Source of the DNA: Omphalotus guepiniiformis
Lineage: Eukaryota; Basidiomycota; Agaricomycetes; Agaricales; Omphalotaceae
Assembly: GCA_028554645.1 (NCBI GenBank)
Contig: JAQOOI010000073.1
Span: 1,240,001 to 1,304,000 of the forward strand
Length of the DNA stretch: 64,000 bases
Direction of reading: 5' to 3'
Shown piece by piece: positions 36,252-49,120 of the stretch. Under the pieces are notes generated by a model. That model was not told the DNA's origin, searched no databases, and saw only the letters and a list, made by a program, of their open reading frames with translations. The position numbers and the translations under genes were made by a program. Numbering within the stretch: the first letter of the stretch is position 1; each line of letters starts with the position of its first letter.

Positions 36252-39200
36252 ATGCAGGTTGAGACCATTCAGCCTCAGCAAAAAGACACGATCATCGACG
36301 CGTGAGTCAGAGATCACGCGCTTGCATGCGTGGGAATCATGTCTTACCTTTTAGCCTAGGGCCTGGTACATTGGACGCGTTCCCCAGTCTCTTTGTCTTT
36401 CATTACATCCTAACTTCAACATGAGGGACGACATGTCCCGCACCATTCTGCTCGCTAAAACTCAACTTGGGCTACCACTCACTTCAGTATGTTGTTCTCA
36501 AGAGTTACTTTGAGTATCTTTTTATTTGTTATCTAACAACGCGACTATATAGAGGACTCTTGTTCCATCAACATACCTAAAAGAACTTGAGTTGCACCTT
36601 CAGATCCATCCTGAAGATACGAATGTAAGCACGTCCGACGCGTTTTAATGGCGTGTATGTCACTCAACCCCTGTCTAGTTTCGTATTACGGCTCAGCCGG
36701 AGCGTGGATGTACGTTGTAATATCATGCTCTGATAGCTCTGATAGAACCATGCTCACATAATTTCCTTAGATGGGCAGCTCATTTGTCTCGAGAAAGGCT
36801 GCGAGCGAGTTCCCATTGACCTCAAACGCAACCACAAGCTCACAGACGGAGGGTTACTCGAAGGAGTTGGCTCACTATCTGAATACGGAGTGCGTCTAGA
36901 AACCCAAACAGTGGCACTGTATTCTGACATTCGTTGTCTACTTGCAGCGCCACATCGAGCAACATGCCACCCATAAGCGCGCGCGCCTCGAGCGCGTCAA
37001 AGCTGAAAGAATTCTTAGTCGAATGGAGTCTTCAAAAGCTGTAAGATCATGATGACTATTCAAGGTGTTATCATTCACCGCTCTTAACAGACGCATGTGC
37101 ATCGCCCTACGCCGTCCACGATCAATAAATCCGAACCCTCTGGATCGAATACAAGCGCTATACTCTTTTCCTCCCCAGCATCTTCCTCTGAGCTTACCCC
37201 GTTGGAGAGTGCTCGTCGCCGTCTCGGTCGAAGCCAACGTTCACGCAACGAACCCATTGTCTTCAACTCCGCACCTGCGTCTTCTCCTGTTGCATCGAAG
37301 TTCAATAGTCTATCGCGACCTACACAACCTGAAGTCCAGTCATCTAGTCAGAAGCGCCCAGCCGATAGTGCTGTCGTGTTTGAACCTGGCGCTGTCACCC
37401 TTCCGAAGAAATTGAAGAGGGACGGAACCCTTAAAGCACCACTGGGCTTGGTTAATAACAATATCATGGCCTCTTTGTCGGGTGCTCCGGCTGACCCAGA
37501 GCTTCCAGGTGTTGACCATTCTGATACTAGAGAACACATCGATGAGTTGCAGAGGCAGATCTCGCATAAACAAAGTCTGTTGGACAACCTACTTCGCAAG
37601 AAGAGACCCTCGAAACAGGACCTGACTCGCATAGAGAACTATAAAGCCGAAATATCTGGTCTTCGTTTATCGAGAGATAAATTTAAGGCATCTCTTCCGT
37701 CTGTCTCACCTCTCAAAAAGAGCTATCCAGCTCCGAATAGAAGCACGGCCACTCTAGATTTGTTACGCCACAGACCAGCTGTTACCTCGAGCAGAACATT
37801 TGGTACACCTGCCCCGCCCTCCAGATATCCCTACCAAGAGGCTGGGCTGAGTAAATCTTCTATCCGATATCGTCGACTCCTCGAGAAACATTTCGGCGTT
37901 GCTGGCCCTCTTGATGTGAAGACGGAGCCGGGAACTCTGGAACCGTCAAACGATTTCTCTCATCCCGTTGCGGGCCCCAGTAATTCAGGCCCCAGTAGTT
38001 CAGGCCCTGTCGTTAACAATCCGGCAGAAGACGTCCTCTCTCAAATAGATGAAGTTGAGAACGAGAATTATCGTTTTAAGCCTAGATATTCCGACGATCT
38101 AGGTGCGACTAACATGATAATACAACGATGTCAGGACCGTCTTCCTGCTATTGCTCCGATCAACCACGACAATCTTGATGATGATGGTACTTTCTATGGG
38201 CGGGGACGGGACACTTTTCAAGGACCTATTGCTAAGGCTGATGAGTAAATCATTTGAATCTCTGTGTTGTCTCGCACATCTGCATTCCTAACCATCAGTG
38301 TTTCAGTATCGACAAGTTCCTCATCGAAGCCGGAAACGCAGAAATCTTTGATGGTACCGCAAGCGTTGGACATGCCGTTGAAAGACTCGGCTTACCTTCT
38401 TTATACACTCCTCTTGATGGAATGAGCGTCGCGTTGATGCCGCATCAGGTCATTGGTGTGGCCTGGATGGTTGATAAAGAAAACAGCACGCTCAAGGGCG
38501 GCTGTCTAGGCGACGATATGGGACTTGGAAAGGTGGGAAGCACTCTAATCTCGTGCTCTATGTCACTGAATTTCTTCCATGTCAATAGACAGTACAGGCG
38601 TAAGTCTCGATTCGTAAATCCGTCCATTCTGATAGTCGTTCATAACGATGTCCCCACTATCAGGATTGCAATAATGATGAAGAACAGATCAGCGGACCCC
38701 AAGCGCAAGACCACCCTCATCCTTGCGCCCCTAGCGCTTCTTGACCAATGGAAACTTGAGATTGAGTTGAAGACTGATGATGCGCTTAAGTGTCTAATTT
38801 ACCACGGTGAGCTAACTTTCAAGCGCGCCAGCACTCCACAATAATAACTGATCCTCTCAGGATCGTCCAAGCCACGCAAGAAGTCCCAATTATTGGAGTA
38901 CGATGTGGTCATTACTACCTATCACGTCTGTTTCCTTTCTTTTTCAAGTCGAAAGCCTCATCGCTGACTACCGCCTCCCCTCGTTTAGACCATGGCGCAT
39001 GAATGGCCCGACATCGAAAATGAAGAAAGGAAAAAAGCGAAGAGGAAATCTGGATCGGATGAGTTTATTGTCTCCGACTCTGGCTCCGATGACTACAAGG
39101 GCAAGAACAAGAGAAAGAAGCATGAACGTATGTATTGGTCTCATCAATCAGTGCGTCTATGGCTAACGCTAACAAATTGTAGTTGGCCTACTCTTCCAAG

Positions 39201-41894
39201 TTGATGTGCGTGATTTCACTAGTTATGTTGAATCGGTTCCTCACTATTCCGATGTTTAGTTCTATCGCATCATTTTGGACGAGGCACAGATCATCCGCAA
39301 TAAAAAGACGCGTAAGTTCTTCGATATCCAGACGGCAATGAATAACTCATTTTACCCAGGAATTTCGAGGGCGGTTACATCACTAAACTCCACCATCCGT
39401 TGGTGTCTCACTGGGACACCTATAATTAATGGGCTTGCAGACACTTATGGCTATCTTCGATTCCTTCAAATTCGTCCGTGGTACGATTTCAAGGAGTTTC
39501 ATTCCCACATTGGCGTATATGAAAAGAAACGGCGTACGCTAATATAAAATCGTTGTTTGTCTGAACTCACCTAACGGATCCCCATGTAGCTGACTTGGCC
39601 GTCATGAGACTGCAGAAAGTGTTGGACACCTTCCTTCTTCGACGCAAGAAAGACACTTTACTTGACGGCAAACGCCTGATAGAACTTCCTCCAAAAGATG
39701 TAGTTCTCAAAAAGCTCGTATTCACCGAGGAAGAAAGAGACATCTATCAAATGGTACGACATCAGTGTCACGATGAATTATTCCCTGCTCATTCCGTGCT
39801 TTAGCTCGAAACACAGATGCAGACCAAGTTTACTCGTTTCTTGAGAGCTGGAACCGTACTCAAGTGAGTTGATTGCTCCTGAGGCGCTTCATAAAATACT
39901 GATTCGTTTCTTTTTCAAGAATTATACCTTTGTCCTTGTGCTCCTGCTACGTCTGCGGCAATGTTGTTCCCATCCTTCCCTCATTCAGGAGGAGGGTGTC
40001 GCATTTGTCGCTCCAGATGAACTTGACGATACTGGCAGAATTTTGAAGAGAGCTCGTGACCTTGTCTCTCCGGAGTTCGTTGACAAGTTGAAGGCGAAGT
40101 TGAAGGAAGTAGTTCTGAAGAGGATGGCTGACGAGAGAGAGGTTTGTTGCTCAGTTCATCGATGCATTTTTTTGTGCTCAATGTTGTTTCCAGTCTGCGG
40201 ATGCCGCAGTAGAAGAGGAGGATTGCCCAATTTGTTTCGACACATTCACCAAACCTATTGTAACCGCTTGCGGTCATACATTCTGCCAAGCGTGTGCCCG
40301 TGAGTGTCCTATGTCCTGCTCCTTGCCAGCTGTCCACTCACACACAACCTCTCAGAGGAACTTCTCAACGCCCCGTATGTCGAGAGATCAAACGAACCAG
40401 TCAACTACAAGCCCGACGAACGTCCCTGTGCGTCTGCTGAACAACATTTGTCACGATGTACAATCTGATCTCAACTTTGCATCTAGGTCCCACTTGCCGA
40501 TCTCCCATCCATTCCGAACTCTTGTTTGAACGCGCTGCATTTGAGCCCACTGAGGAAGATCTCAACGGCTCTCCTTCAGGCTCGATCGATTCCGATGTCG
40601 AGATGATGGATTTGACAAAACAAAGCGGAGGCAATAAAGGCAAAGGGAAGAAGAAAGCGAGACCCCAACGACATGCCAAGAAACACCAACACTTCGGCTC
40701 CGACGAAATTATCGATGTTGACGCTATTGAGTCTAGCTCAGAATACGAAGATGACGGTGACGATATGAGCGACTTCATTGTGGAAAGTGATGAGGATGAG
40801 GAGGAAAAGGATGCTTGGAGAGATGCAAAGAAGCGTCTTGGTAAACGCAAGGCTTTCGTTGTCCTCGATTCCGACGAAGAAATTGAAGATGAACGGCACA
40901 AGGTGTACCACGGTAAACGTGATAGAAAAAGTATGTCGGCGGAAGCTATGAAGCTTCTTCCGCGCTTTTTGCCATCCACCAAGATGATGGTAAGGTCTTG
41001 CTCCTCCTTCTCATGTTGTCGTCCTGACTGCTTCGCCTTAGTACATGATGCAACATATTCGCAAATTAGCTGAAGAACGCCCTGACGAGAAGGTAAGCAT
41101 TATTGACCTGTCTTGCAATCACAGGCTCATTGACGAATTTGGGATAGGTTTTGGTTATTTCGCAATGGACAAGTTGCTTGTCCCTGGTATCTTCGTACCT
41201 TGAAGAAAACGACATTATCCATGTCAAGTAAGCAAATAGAGTTCTGTAACTTCCACAGAGAACTGACACTTTTTGACAGATATCAGGGCGATATGAGCCG
41301 CGCACATCGTGAAAAAGCCGTCCGAGCCTTCATGTCAAAGGACAAAGCGAGCGTCATGTTGATGTCGCTGAAATGCGGAGGTGCGTTACACACCGCACCG
41401 AAACTGACTTCGCGGATTGATGGTGTTGTAGGAGTTGGATTGAATCTGACCCGTGCAAATCATGTCGTCTCCCTGGATCTTGGATGGTCTCAGGCTGTTG
41501 AAGACCAAGCCTTTGACAGGTTCGTGTTTTCTGTCACAATTCCGAACGTTGTTCTGATTCCGATATGCAGAGTGCATCGACTAGGTCAGACTAGACCTGT
41601 CACGGTTGAACGTCTTGTAATTGAAAATACTGTCGAAGACCGTATTCTGAATCTTCAAGAACGCAAGGTCAGTTAACAACGACTTCTTCGTCTGATGATA
41701 TGTATTGAGTCGCTGTGGCGTAGCAAATGCTCGCAGATGGAAGCCTGGGGGAAGGAACGGGGAAGAAGATTGGCAGTAAGTCGTTCTTTGTAGTACTTGT
41801 GTGCGAGTTCAAATTGATTATTGCCCTTGCAGAGCTGACTGTCAAGGAACTTGCCAATCTTTTTGGTCTTGACCATCATGGCCGACGTCTCTAA
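36252..41894 (+). CDS. SWI2/SNF2-family ATPase with internal RING finger (Uls1/Rad16/Rad5 group)
   Basis: DNA translocase with an embedded ubiquitin-ligase finger. Start 36252 (MQVETIQPQQKDTIIDA); about 15 introns. The N-terminal region (WYIGRVPQSLCLSLHP, LICLEKGCERVPIDLKRNH) and a Ser/Pro-rich stretch precede the motor. Motor motifs: ALMPHQVIGVAWMVDKE, Walker A GDDMGLGK split by an intron, TLILAPLALLDQWKLE, Walker B DEAQIIRNKKT, WCLTGTPIINGLADTYGYLR, FLLRRKKDTLLDGK. A C3HC4 RING follows: CPICFDTFTKP, CGHTFCQAC and, across an intron, RPCPTCRSPI. Next is a long acidic/Lys linker (40540-40920), then the helicase C-lobe: KVLVISQWTSCL, VMLMSLKCGG, VGLNLTRANHVVSLDLGWS, DRVHRLGQTRPVTVERL. It ends LFGLDHHGRRL*. 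The RING between the two lobes marks the Rad5/Rad16/Uls1 branch, acting in DNA repair or clearance of SUMO/ubiquitin conjugates. Confidence 0.92.
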
Positions 41895-42193
41895 TTGTCA
41901 ATCTTTGATAGGCTCATTACTGTACTATACTTCATTACTTTACTATACTCTACAAACCTGTATCAAACTCTACCTCTACGTATGTCTCTACTTTCGATTG
42001 AATTCTTTCGTCTCGTTATGTTACTTGCCTTATAACCGTACCCGCACAGCACTGTGTAGCACATATTTCGTTACTGTATTGTCCTGCTATAGATCTATAT
42101 ATACCCTTAAACAGCAGAGCTGTAATATATTTTCGCAGTCTCCGACAGTTTATATTTCCTTCCAAAGGATTGAATAGGCCACTATGTAGAGGA

Positions 42194-43114
42194 CTACTTT
42201 CCAACACCGGTAGTCTTTTTAAGTTGAACCACAATCTTGTCTACCTCCCCGATGAATCGGTTAGCCAGCTTTTGGAACTTTTGAAAGTTGGTGAGTAAAA
42301 GCAGACGTGGATTGAAGGCTGTCGCACCTCTTCCAGCTCGATGGAATGTTTCTTGTAATTGCCCTTCTTGAGGCTAGCTTGATGGTGTTTCCGAATCTGC
42401 ACACGAGTATCTTCCGCCTGCCGCTGAGCAGCAGTCACCAAGTTTGTACGAGCTTCGACGGTAGGCCTGGATTTATTCTCGTTCAGAGCCGAACAGTGAG
42501 AAACATGACTGCAAAGCACATACTTGGGCACGGGAATCTTGATTGTCCGATTATCTTGACGTTGAGGTACAATGTTCGGAAGTTTCGCTTCATATATAGC
42601 ACGCTCGACGTGTTTCAGCGACTACTAAGGGAAACTATCAGGCAACATGAAAATGTACTCAAAAACAGAGACCACTCACGCCTTCCTCAAAAACCGTGAC
42701 AAGTAAAAGAGACCCATCTTTTATCCCAACCGTGGCGACCTCCTCTAGCTTGAAAGGATGGTCTGACTGTCCAGGGAGTTGTACGCGTACGGACGACAGC
42801 AATGCAGGCGTGACCCGACCACTAGCACGCGTCTCCACTGATGCACATTCCTTTCGGAACCATTCAACAGCAGCGCTCATTTTCTCCTCGGCCTTTGCAT
42901 ACTCTTCCTGTGCTGCTGGGTCAGTGATAGGCTGTTTTGAGCCAGGTACCAGGTTGGCGGTCGATTTCGTGGCTTTTGCGTAGGTTCGTAAATGAGTACT
43001 AGGGATAGAAGACTGTTTGAAGAGGGTGTAACATGAAGAAGATTTGCAAGTTACACGCGTGGATATGCGAGCGAAGCCAGCTGAACGAACGACTGCCTGG
43101 CGGAGGAGTGACAT
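42194..43114 (-). CDS. RRF1: Mitochondrial ribosome recycling factor
   Basis: Releases post-termination mitoribosomes from mRNA. Start MSLLRQAVVRSAGFARIST at 43114, with a basic, Ser/Thr-rich presequence of about 45 residues. The RRF core follows: KMSAAVEWFRKECASVETRASGRVTP, VRVQLPG, HPFKLEEVATVGIKDGSLLLVTVFEEG. After an intron near 42659 come RTIKIPVPK, PTVEARTNLVTAAQRQAEDT and QIRKHHQASLKKGNY (the tip of the three-helix bundle). The end DKIVVQLKKTTGVGK* (TAG at 42194-42196) matches the family C-terminus. Bacterial RRFs are about 185 residues; the import signal accounts for the extra length. It is transcribed divergently from the methyltransferase gene, 115 bp away. Confidence 0.92.
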
Positions 43115-43229
43115 TGGGAATTCGGAAGCAAGGAGCCTGGGAGTTCGCGGAAGGAGAATTTTCTGGTATGATCGCGTGGCAATCTTATCTTATCTCTCGT
43201 CTTCTTCAACCTCCACCAGTTAAGACTAT
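43115..43229. promoter_or_regulatory. Compact bidirectional promoter (RRF1 / methyltransferase)
   Basis: Only 115 bp separate the two divergent start codons, so both promoters must overlap here. It contains TCTTATCTTATCTC, two GATA-type sites on the opposite strand, near 43183-43197. Inference from spacing. Confidence 0.5.
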
Positions 43230-44342
43230 ATGTCTGAAAAGATTAAAAGCGTCAACTCTGACGAGCTCAGGGAGAGTAGCGAAGATATCTTGAATGACGC
43301 GCTATCGTTCCTTGGAGGCAAACCTGTCATTGAAGAGGACATTATTTCTTACGGACCGCTCAGACTGACTGTGGCACCAAAAGTACGACTCGGTTTCATG
43401 ACTGAGGCACCATTCTAACGATCTCTCGAGCAGGAGGGAAAGGTAAGATGCAATTCTCTTCTGATGTGCTGCGGATCTGATCACATCTTCTTAGGCCAAC
43501 ACTCTCCTAGCTGATCACCTATTTTCGCCTTCGCTGTTCCTTGCGGAGCGTATAGAACGAGGGTTAATGCCTGTAGCAAAAAGGACAGGTAGTCAACCAA
43601 ACATGCTGAACCGTTCTCGATGAATAACTTCTTGCTTCCCGGAAGTGGTTGAATTAGGTGCTGGTTGTGCGTTACCTTCTCTATTACTATCAACTATCAC
43701 CGAGCCACCGCCACTAATTGTGGTGACCGACCATCCTGACCCTGTGATTCTGGGAAGCCTTAAACGGAACGTGGAGCGCAATTCATCCTCAAAATCCTCG
43801 GACTGCGACTTATATTATCTCGGGTATGATTGGGGTACGGACCCTTCACCGCTATTGTAAGTCTACCTCCATTTAATGAATTACTAGACGGTCAAGATTC
43901 AGACCCTATCATGATAGATCTCTCTTACCAGTGCCACATAGTGTTCAGCAACAATCCGGCTTTGACGTTGTGATCATGTCGGACTTGTTACATTTTCACA
44001 GCTCGCATGATTCCCTTATCGCATCTCTGCAATTCTTACTTCGTAGATCGCCTGATGCTCGTGTTTATGTTGCCGTGCGTATATTTAAGCTACTGATCAT
44101 GGCCGAATCCACAGCCTAACGTTCTTTGATCCTTCATAATAAAGGCCGGGAAGTACACCTCACCAGAAGTATGCGATAATTTTCTATCAAAAGGGTCAGC
44201 AAAAGGCTTGGTCTTTGAGGAGATAAATCCTCCGACTGGAGAGGAAACTTGGCTAGGGAATATGAAGGTCAGCGGGCTTGATAGAGAAGCACTTTCCGTT
44301 CGGAAGGAGGCTTGTCGGTTTTGGATTGGTCGATGGTCATGA
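43230..44342 (+). CDS. Class I SAM methyltransferase of the Methyltransf_16 family (Efm7/nicotinamide N-methyltransferase-like)
   Basis: Small protein methyltransferase resembling yeast Efm7 (Nnt1), which modifies the N-terminus of eEF1A. Start MSEKIKSVNSDELR at 43230; at least four introns. It has GKPVIEEDIISYGPLRLTV and ANTLLADHLFSPSLFLAERIE, the pre-SAM region seen in this family. SAM-binding motif I is TVVELGAGCALPSLLL, then VVTDHPDPVILGSLKRNVERN, and the post-motif FDVVIMSDLLHFHSSHDSL, where other family members have an (D/E)-x-x-(Y/F) type site. The end is EACRFWIGRWS* at 44342. The real substrate cannot be told from sequence; older annotations as nicotinamide methyltransferase are probably misleading. 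Confidence 0.8.
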
Positions 44343-44779
44343 ATGATCGGGTTGTTGATTATCTTTCTTTTATTGAGCATAACATCGTCGAATATCTCCT
44401 GACCTTCCGTTAAAAATATACGTGAATACAACGCTGTGGAGAGTTTGTGTAACTGGTTGCTTCGTGGTACTCTTCGTACTTACTCCTGCAGGTCCCCGCG
44501 GACGGCCCTTCACTTTTGCCGGCGAGTGTCACGTGATAAGGCATGGTCGAACTCCGGACGACAATGCTCTCTACAGCTGCCTCAGCTACTGCTCTACAGT
44601 CGACTCACATATACCCTTTAGAAATCTCTAGAAGCTATCGAAAGCAGCTCATCTGGCAGGCTGTTGAGGAGCTGTTCAATCTTTGGCGCGCGCTTTTACT
44701 TCCTGTATGATGTCCTGCAGGCAACTATCTTAATTCGAAATCTCCTACGAAACACGTATTTCCTTCGCCACTTACCGCT

Positions 44780-45935
44780 ATGGATGTACCAAATGAGACC
44801 TTGAGCACCGAATCCAGCTCTCTCACTGTCCGTGCCTTGAAAGATATCACCTTTGGCAGTATAGGTCTTCGTGGTTTTCTTGGCCAAGGCAGTCTCTCTG
44901 ACGAGATTTTGGATGCGTTAGATAGCGGGCATGGTTTCAAAACTATTTGAACACCCATTCGATCTCACAAAAGTACGCCTGCAGTCGCAGGTACTGGATT
45001 CTTCTGCACGATTCAATGGTCCGATAGACTGTTTGACAAAAACATGGAGAAATGAAGGCATCCCGGGTTTGTACCGCGTGAGTATATGTGTCCTACTTCG
45101 ACGTCTTCATCAAAAGATTGAATCTCCACGGTAGGGTCTTCCTGCTCCGATTGTCGGTGCTATGGTAGAGAATGCCTCCGTGTTCCTATCGTACAGAGAG
45201 CTCCAGAACTTGATCAGACGCGTATCAAACGAACCCGAGTCGCAAAAGCTCCCTCTCCACAAACTAGCACTTGCTGCCGCAGGGTCGGGATTTATCACGA
45301 GTTTCCTGCTGTGAGTTACGTGTCTTTAGCGTCTGCAAACTCTGCTCACACTCTGTGTGTACATATGCAGAACTCCGATAGAGTTAGTCAAGTGTAAAAT
45401 GCAGGTCCAAATGCTGGTGTCACCTGCAGGAGCTACGAGCGCTCTTCCAGGCCCGATATCGGTTCTATATAATGTCATCCGTTCCACGGGTTTGAGGGGT
45501 CTCTGGCTAGGCCAAACAGGGACACTTATTCGAGAAACTGGGGGTACCGCTGCTTGGTTCGGTACAAAAGAATACGTCGCATCTCTCCTCTTGGCCCGCC
45601 GCGCACACAAGGACCCTTCCAAGCCTGAGCCTCATTCACTACATCTCTTGCCGTGGGAATCGGCGCTTTCTGGTGCTTGTGCTGGAGCGGCGTTTAACCT
45701 CGTGCTGTTCCCTGCGGATTCCGTGAAGAGTGCTATGCAGACGGAGGAAGAATTGCGTCCCGCAGGCCACACATCGGCTGCGAAACCTTCGTTCCTCCGT
45801 ACGTTCAAGGCGATGTACAATGCCCAAGGGATCAAGGGCTTATACGCAGGTTGTGGGATCACCATCGCGAGGTCGATACCGAGTAGTGCCATCATATTCG
45901 TGATATTTGACGAACTCAATAGACGTTTCGGATAA
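44780..45935 (+). CDS. Mitochondrial carrier family protein, probable ornithine carrier (Ort1/ARG-13 type)
   Basis: Inner-membrane transporter of the SLC25 fold. Start MDVPNETLSTESSSLT at 44780. Exon 1 ends in ITFGSI and joins AGMVSKLFEHPFDLTKVRLQSQ. All three carrier signatures (PX[D/E]XX[K/R]) are present: PFDLTKVRLQ, PIELVKCKMQ and PADSVKSAMQ, each followed by the usual GLxxLYxG-like element (GIPGLYR, GLRGLWLGQ, GIKGLYAGCG). The segment RETGGTAAWFGTKEY is typical of ornithine/basic amino-acid carriers. It ends FDELNRRFG* at 45935. It would exchange ornithine made in the matrix for cytosolic substrates in arginine metabolism. Assignment to a carrier is firm; the substrate is an inference. 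Confidence 0.82.
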
Positions 45936-46375
45936 CAGTGGATCTAATTTCCTTGTTTCCATTTTTTGAATGCACTCGCCAGGCTGAGTCAAGTTTTCTA
46001 CGTATCATGGCGACTGAGCCCTTACCGCCATGGAGGACTGATTTCACGGGAAGGCACCGTGATAACCCGACTTGCTGAATATTTTTATCCAACGTATGCC
46101 TGTTCCTTGCTGTCAGGCATTTATTACTTCCAGGCATCAACATTGAATGTGCTGATGTGTTGAACACAATAACAGAAACCTATGGTCGTCTTCAGCGCTT
46201 TATCTCAGTTACCGTGATTTCGGAATTCGGTCGTGTCGGTATTACCGTCTTACAAGTCCATACAAGTTACCAGCTGTTACAGTGCTGTTACCAGTCATGA
46301 TGCCGCCGGTTGAATTAGCCAGTAGCGCTTAACCCCAGGTAAATTCAGGACCCGGGTAAACGCGACTTGTCGCTT

Positions 46376-46824
46376 GGACCGCCTCAGTACACACCTTGGA
46401 CAAGTCAATGTCGTTTCCGCGTTCAATCGGCGCATCAGGAAGCATTCATAGCGGCTTGGTAGTCACACACGGAGGCCTATCCAGAGGCCGAAATGGAGCA
46501 TCCCAAGTCGAGACTTCTGGCCGAGTTTCCTTTCTGGTGTTTACCCCTGCGGTGACGTTCCGTTCAAAGTTCATTCGGTAGGTTCCTAACGCAAATCTAT
46601 CTGAAACGCTGCGGACATCTGACTGCCGAGTGATTTGGTTGTGTCGGGAATCTCACAAATCTTGACTCAAAGTGCACTGCAACTTGTGTATCAGAGTATC
46701 AAAGCCGATGGGTGGGTTTCTCATTGACAGGTTGGTAAAAATACTTTTCAGGAAACTATCCGTGGTCCATTATAAGTAGGGCCAAGGGACACTTGGAAAG
46801 CACACCTCCCATCTCACAACAAAG
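46376..46824 (+). promoter_or_regulatory. Promoter of GMC gene 1, duplicated upstream of GMC gene 2
   Basis: Shares scattered identical blocks, in the same order, with 51264-51704: GGACCGCCTCAG, GCGCATCAGGAAGCA, CTTGGTAGTC, CTGAAACGCTGCGG, and ATTATAAGTA before GGCC. The TATA-like TATAAGTA at 46771-46778 is 47-54 bp before the ATG at 46825. The duplication therefore carried about 450 bp of control sequence. Confidence 0.6.
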
Positions 46825-49120
46825 ATGAAGACTCTATCGTTCGGGATCGTCAGCCTTAGCATTTTGCTCGGTGCAGCCAATGCTCGGCTCTTCAACGACC
46901 CTTCCCAGGTCAATGACACGGACTACGACTTCATTGTCGTTGGAGCTGGAACAGCTGGTTGTGTGCTCGCTACTAGGCTCACTGAAACCTCAGCCAAAGT
47001 CTTGCTCATTGAGGCTGGTATAGAGAGAGTATAGCCTCTTGTCCTTCATGGGTTTGTTTAAGGCACACAAATTAACTGGTCGCGGTTTTACAGGAGAGCC
47101 GGCGAAAATGAAGTCATTCCATTCAACGGACCTGATCTTGCACCGAATAAAGGACCTTGGGACTGGAATTACACCATTGTCCCTCAGGACGGTCTGTTTG
47201 ATCGAACATTCCCTTACCCTCGAGGCAAGCTGCTTGGTGGAAGTAGTTCACTTAGTAAGTGTTGCAAGTGAATTTTGGTGCACTTGCTGACCACATTTCA
47301 TGAAGATTACATGGTGTACAACCGTGCATCACTTGACTGGTTTGATGCAGTCGCCAACATTACTGGTGATGAAGGATGGTCATGGAATTCCCTGGGGCCT
47401 TATATGAACAAGGTTTGCATCTTTGTTTGCTCTTCCCAATGGCGTGCTTGTACTGAGTGTATGAACAAGGCAGAGCATTTCACTCCTCCTGCTGATGGTC
47501 ACAACACAACTGGCCAATTCCTGCCCAGTGCTCATGGTTTTGACGGTCCTCTGCTTACCAGTCTGGGTGGATACGGTTACCCTCTAGACTCACTAGTCAT
47601 GGAAGCAATTGATCAGGTTCCGGGTTATCCCTTCAATCAGGACATGAACTCCGGTAACCAGATCGGTATTGGTACGGAAACGGACAAACTTGTATTCTGA
47701 CCATTTACTGATGTCGTCTCTTAGGTTGGTCGTACGCTACCATTGGTGGAACTATTCCCCAGCGGTACAGTTCGTCCATTGGCTATCTCTCTCTGGCTCT
47801 CAACAGGACCAACCTCGACATCCTTATCGAGTCCCAAGTGACGAAAGTAGTGAACACCGGAATGAACGGAACAACACCTATCTTCTCTGGAGTCGAGGTT
47901 GCCACCGGTCCCGAAGGTACGTGATGTTTTATTGAATGTGAGTGTGCCTTGTCTTACGAGACCGGCATTTACAGCAACGGCCTACAATTTCAATGCCTCG
48001 AAGGAGGTCATCATCAGCGCTGGATCTATTGGAACTCCCCAGATCCTTATGTTGTCCGGAATCGGAAATGCTTCGGAGCTTGAGCAAGTTGGTATCACCG
48101 CAGTCGTCGACTTGCCAGACGTCGGCCGCAACATGCAAGACCATCCCCTCCTGCCCAACCAGTACTATGTCAACAGCACGGACACCTGGGAAGAGTTTGG
48201 GCGTAATTCTACCCTTGCTGCCCAGAACCTTGAGTTGTACAACACCCAGGGTCAAGGTATGTGTCACAAGGTTCAACTATGTATGTATTCACGCTAACGT
48301 CATCTGTAGGCCCGCTTGTGGACACCGTCTGCAATCAAATTGGATGGCTCCGAATTCCTGACAACTCTTCCATCTGGGAGAACTATACCGATCCGACCAC
48401 TGGACCTACCACTTCCCACTATGAGCTTGTCTTTGTCGTAAGTCGTGGTCTTTACAGCATGAATATGATGGAATTTTAACGCGATTACAGCCTGGCTTCG
48501 TTGGCCCAGTTCAGGATGTCCCAGACACCGGCAACTTCATGACGCTCATCACTAACCTGGTCACTGTGACGTCCCGTACGTATCGAGATTAATTTCTGGG
48601 TACAAACGCGTTCTGATATGTTATTCCAGGTGGATCCGTCGTACTCAACAGCAGCAGTCCTTGGGACTACCCGCTCATTGACCCCGCGTTCCTGAAGAAT
48701 GAGCTCGACTACCTCATGATGCGTGAAGCCTTCTTGAGCCATCAAACCTTCCTCAAAGCCCCCGCCTTCGACGACTACATCCTACAACCTGTTGGATCTG
48801 CAGGCGCCAGCACGGATGAAGAGATCGAGGCTCACATCCGTAACTTCACCACCACGGTGTGGCACCCGACTTCCACAGCCGCCATGGGCAACGGGACGAG
48901 CGGAGTCGTTGGTCCCAACCTCTTGGTGAACGGTGTAAGCGGTTTGCGAATTATGGATGCTTCCGTTATGGTAAGTTTTTTCTACTCTGGAAGTCACGGA
49001 TGTGTTTACTGAGTCAACACTTCTTAGCCTATGGTACCACCTTCTCACCCCGAGGCTCCCATCTACATCATGGCAGAACGAGCTGCAGACCTTATCAAAG
49101 GTTCTTGGGGTCTCCTTTAG
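46825..49120 (+). CDS. Secreted GMC oxidoreductase 1 (aryl-alcohol oxidase type)
   Basis: FAD enzyme oxidising alcohols and giving H2O2 to lignin-degrading peroxidases. Signal peptide [20 protein letters not shown], then the ADP-binding [18 protein letters not shown]. Further exons: [97 protein letters not shown], and the active-site [13 protein letters not shown] (catalytic His) with the second His in [16 protein letters not shown]. About ten introns sit at the same places as in GMC gene 2. Oddity: the intron-1 donor, GTGAGT in gene 2 (51905), is GAGAGT here (47025). Frame can be kept only by moving to an upstream GTATAG (47018) with a later acceptor (47098), losing four residues after the first GAG. 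Otherwise the gene looks intact. Confidence 0.85.
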
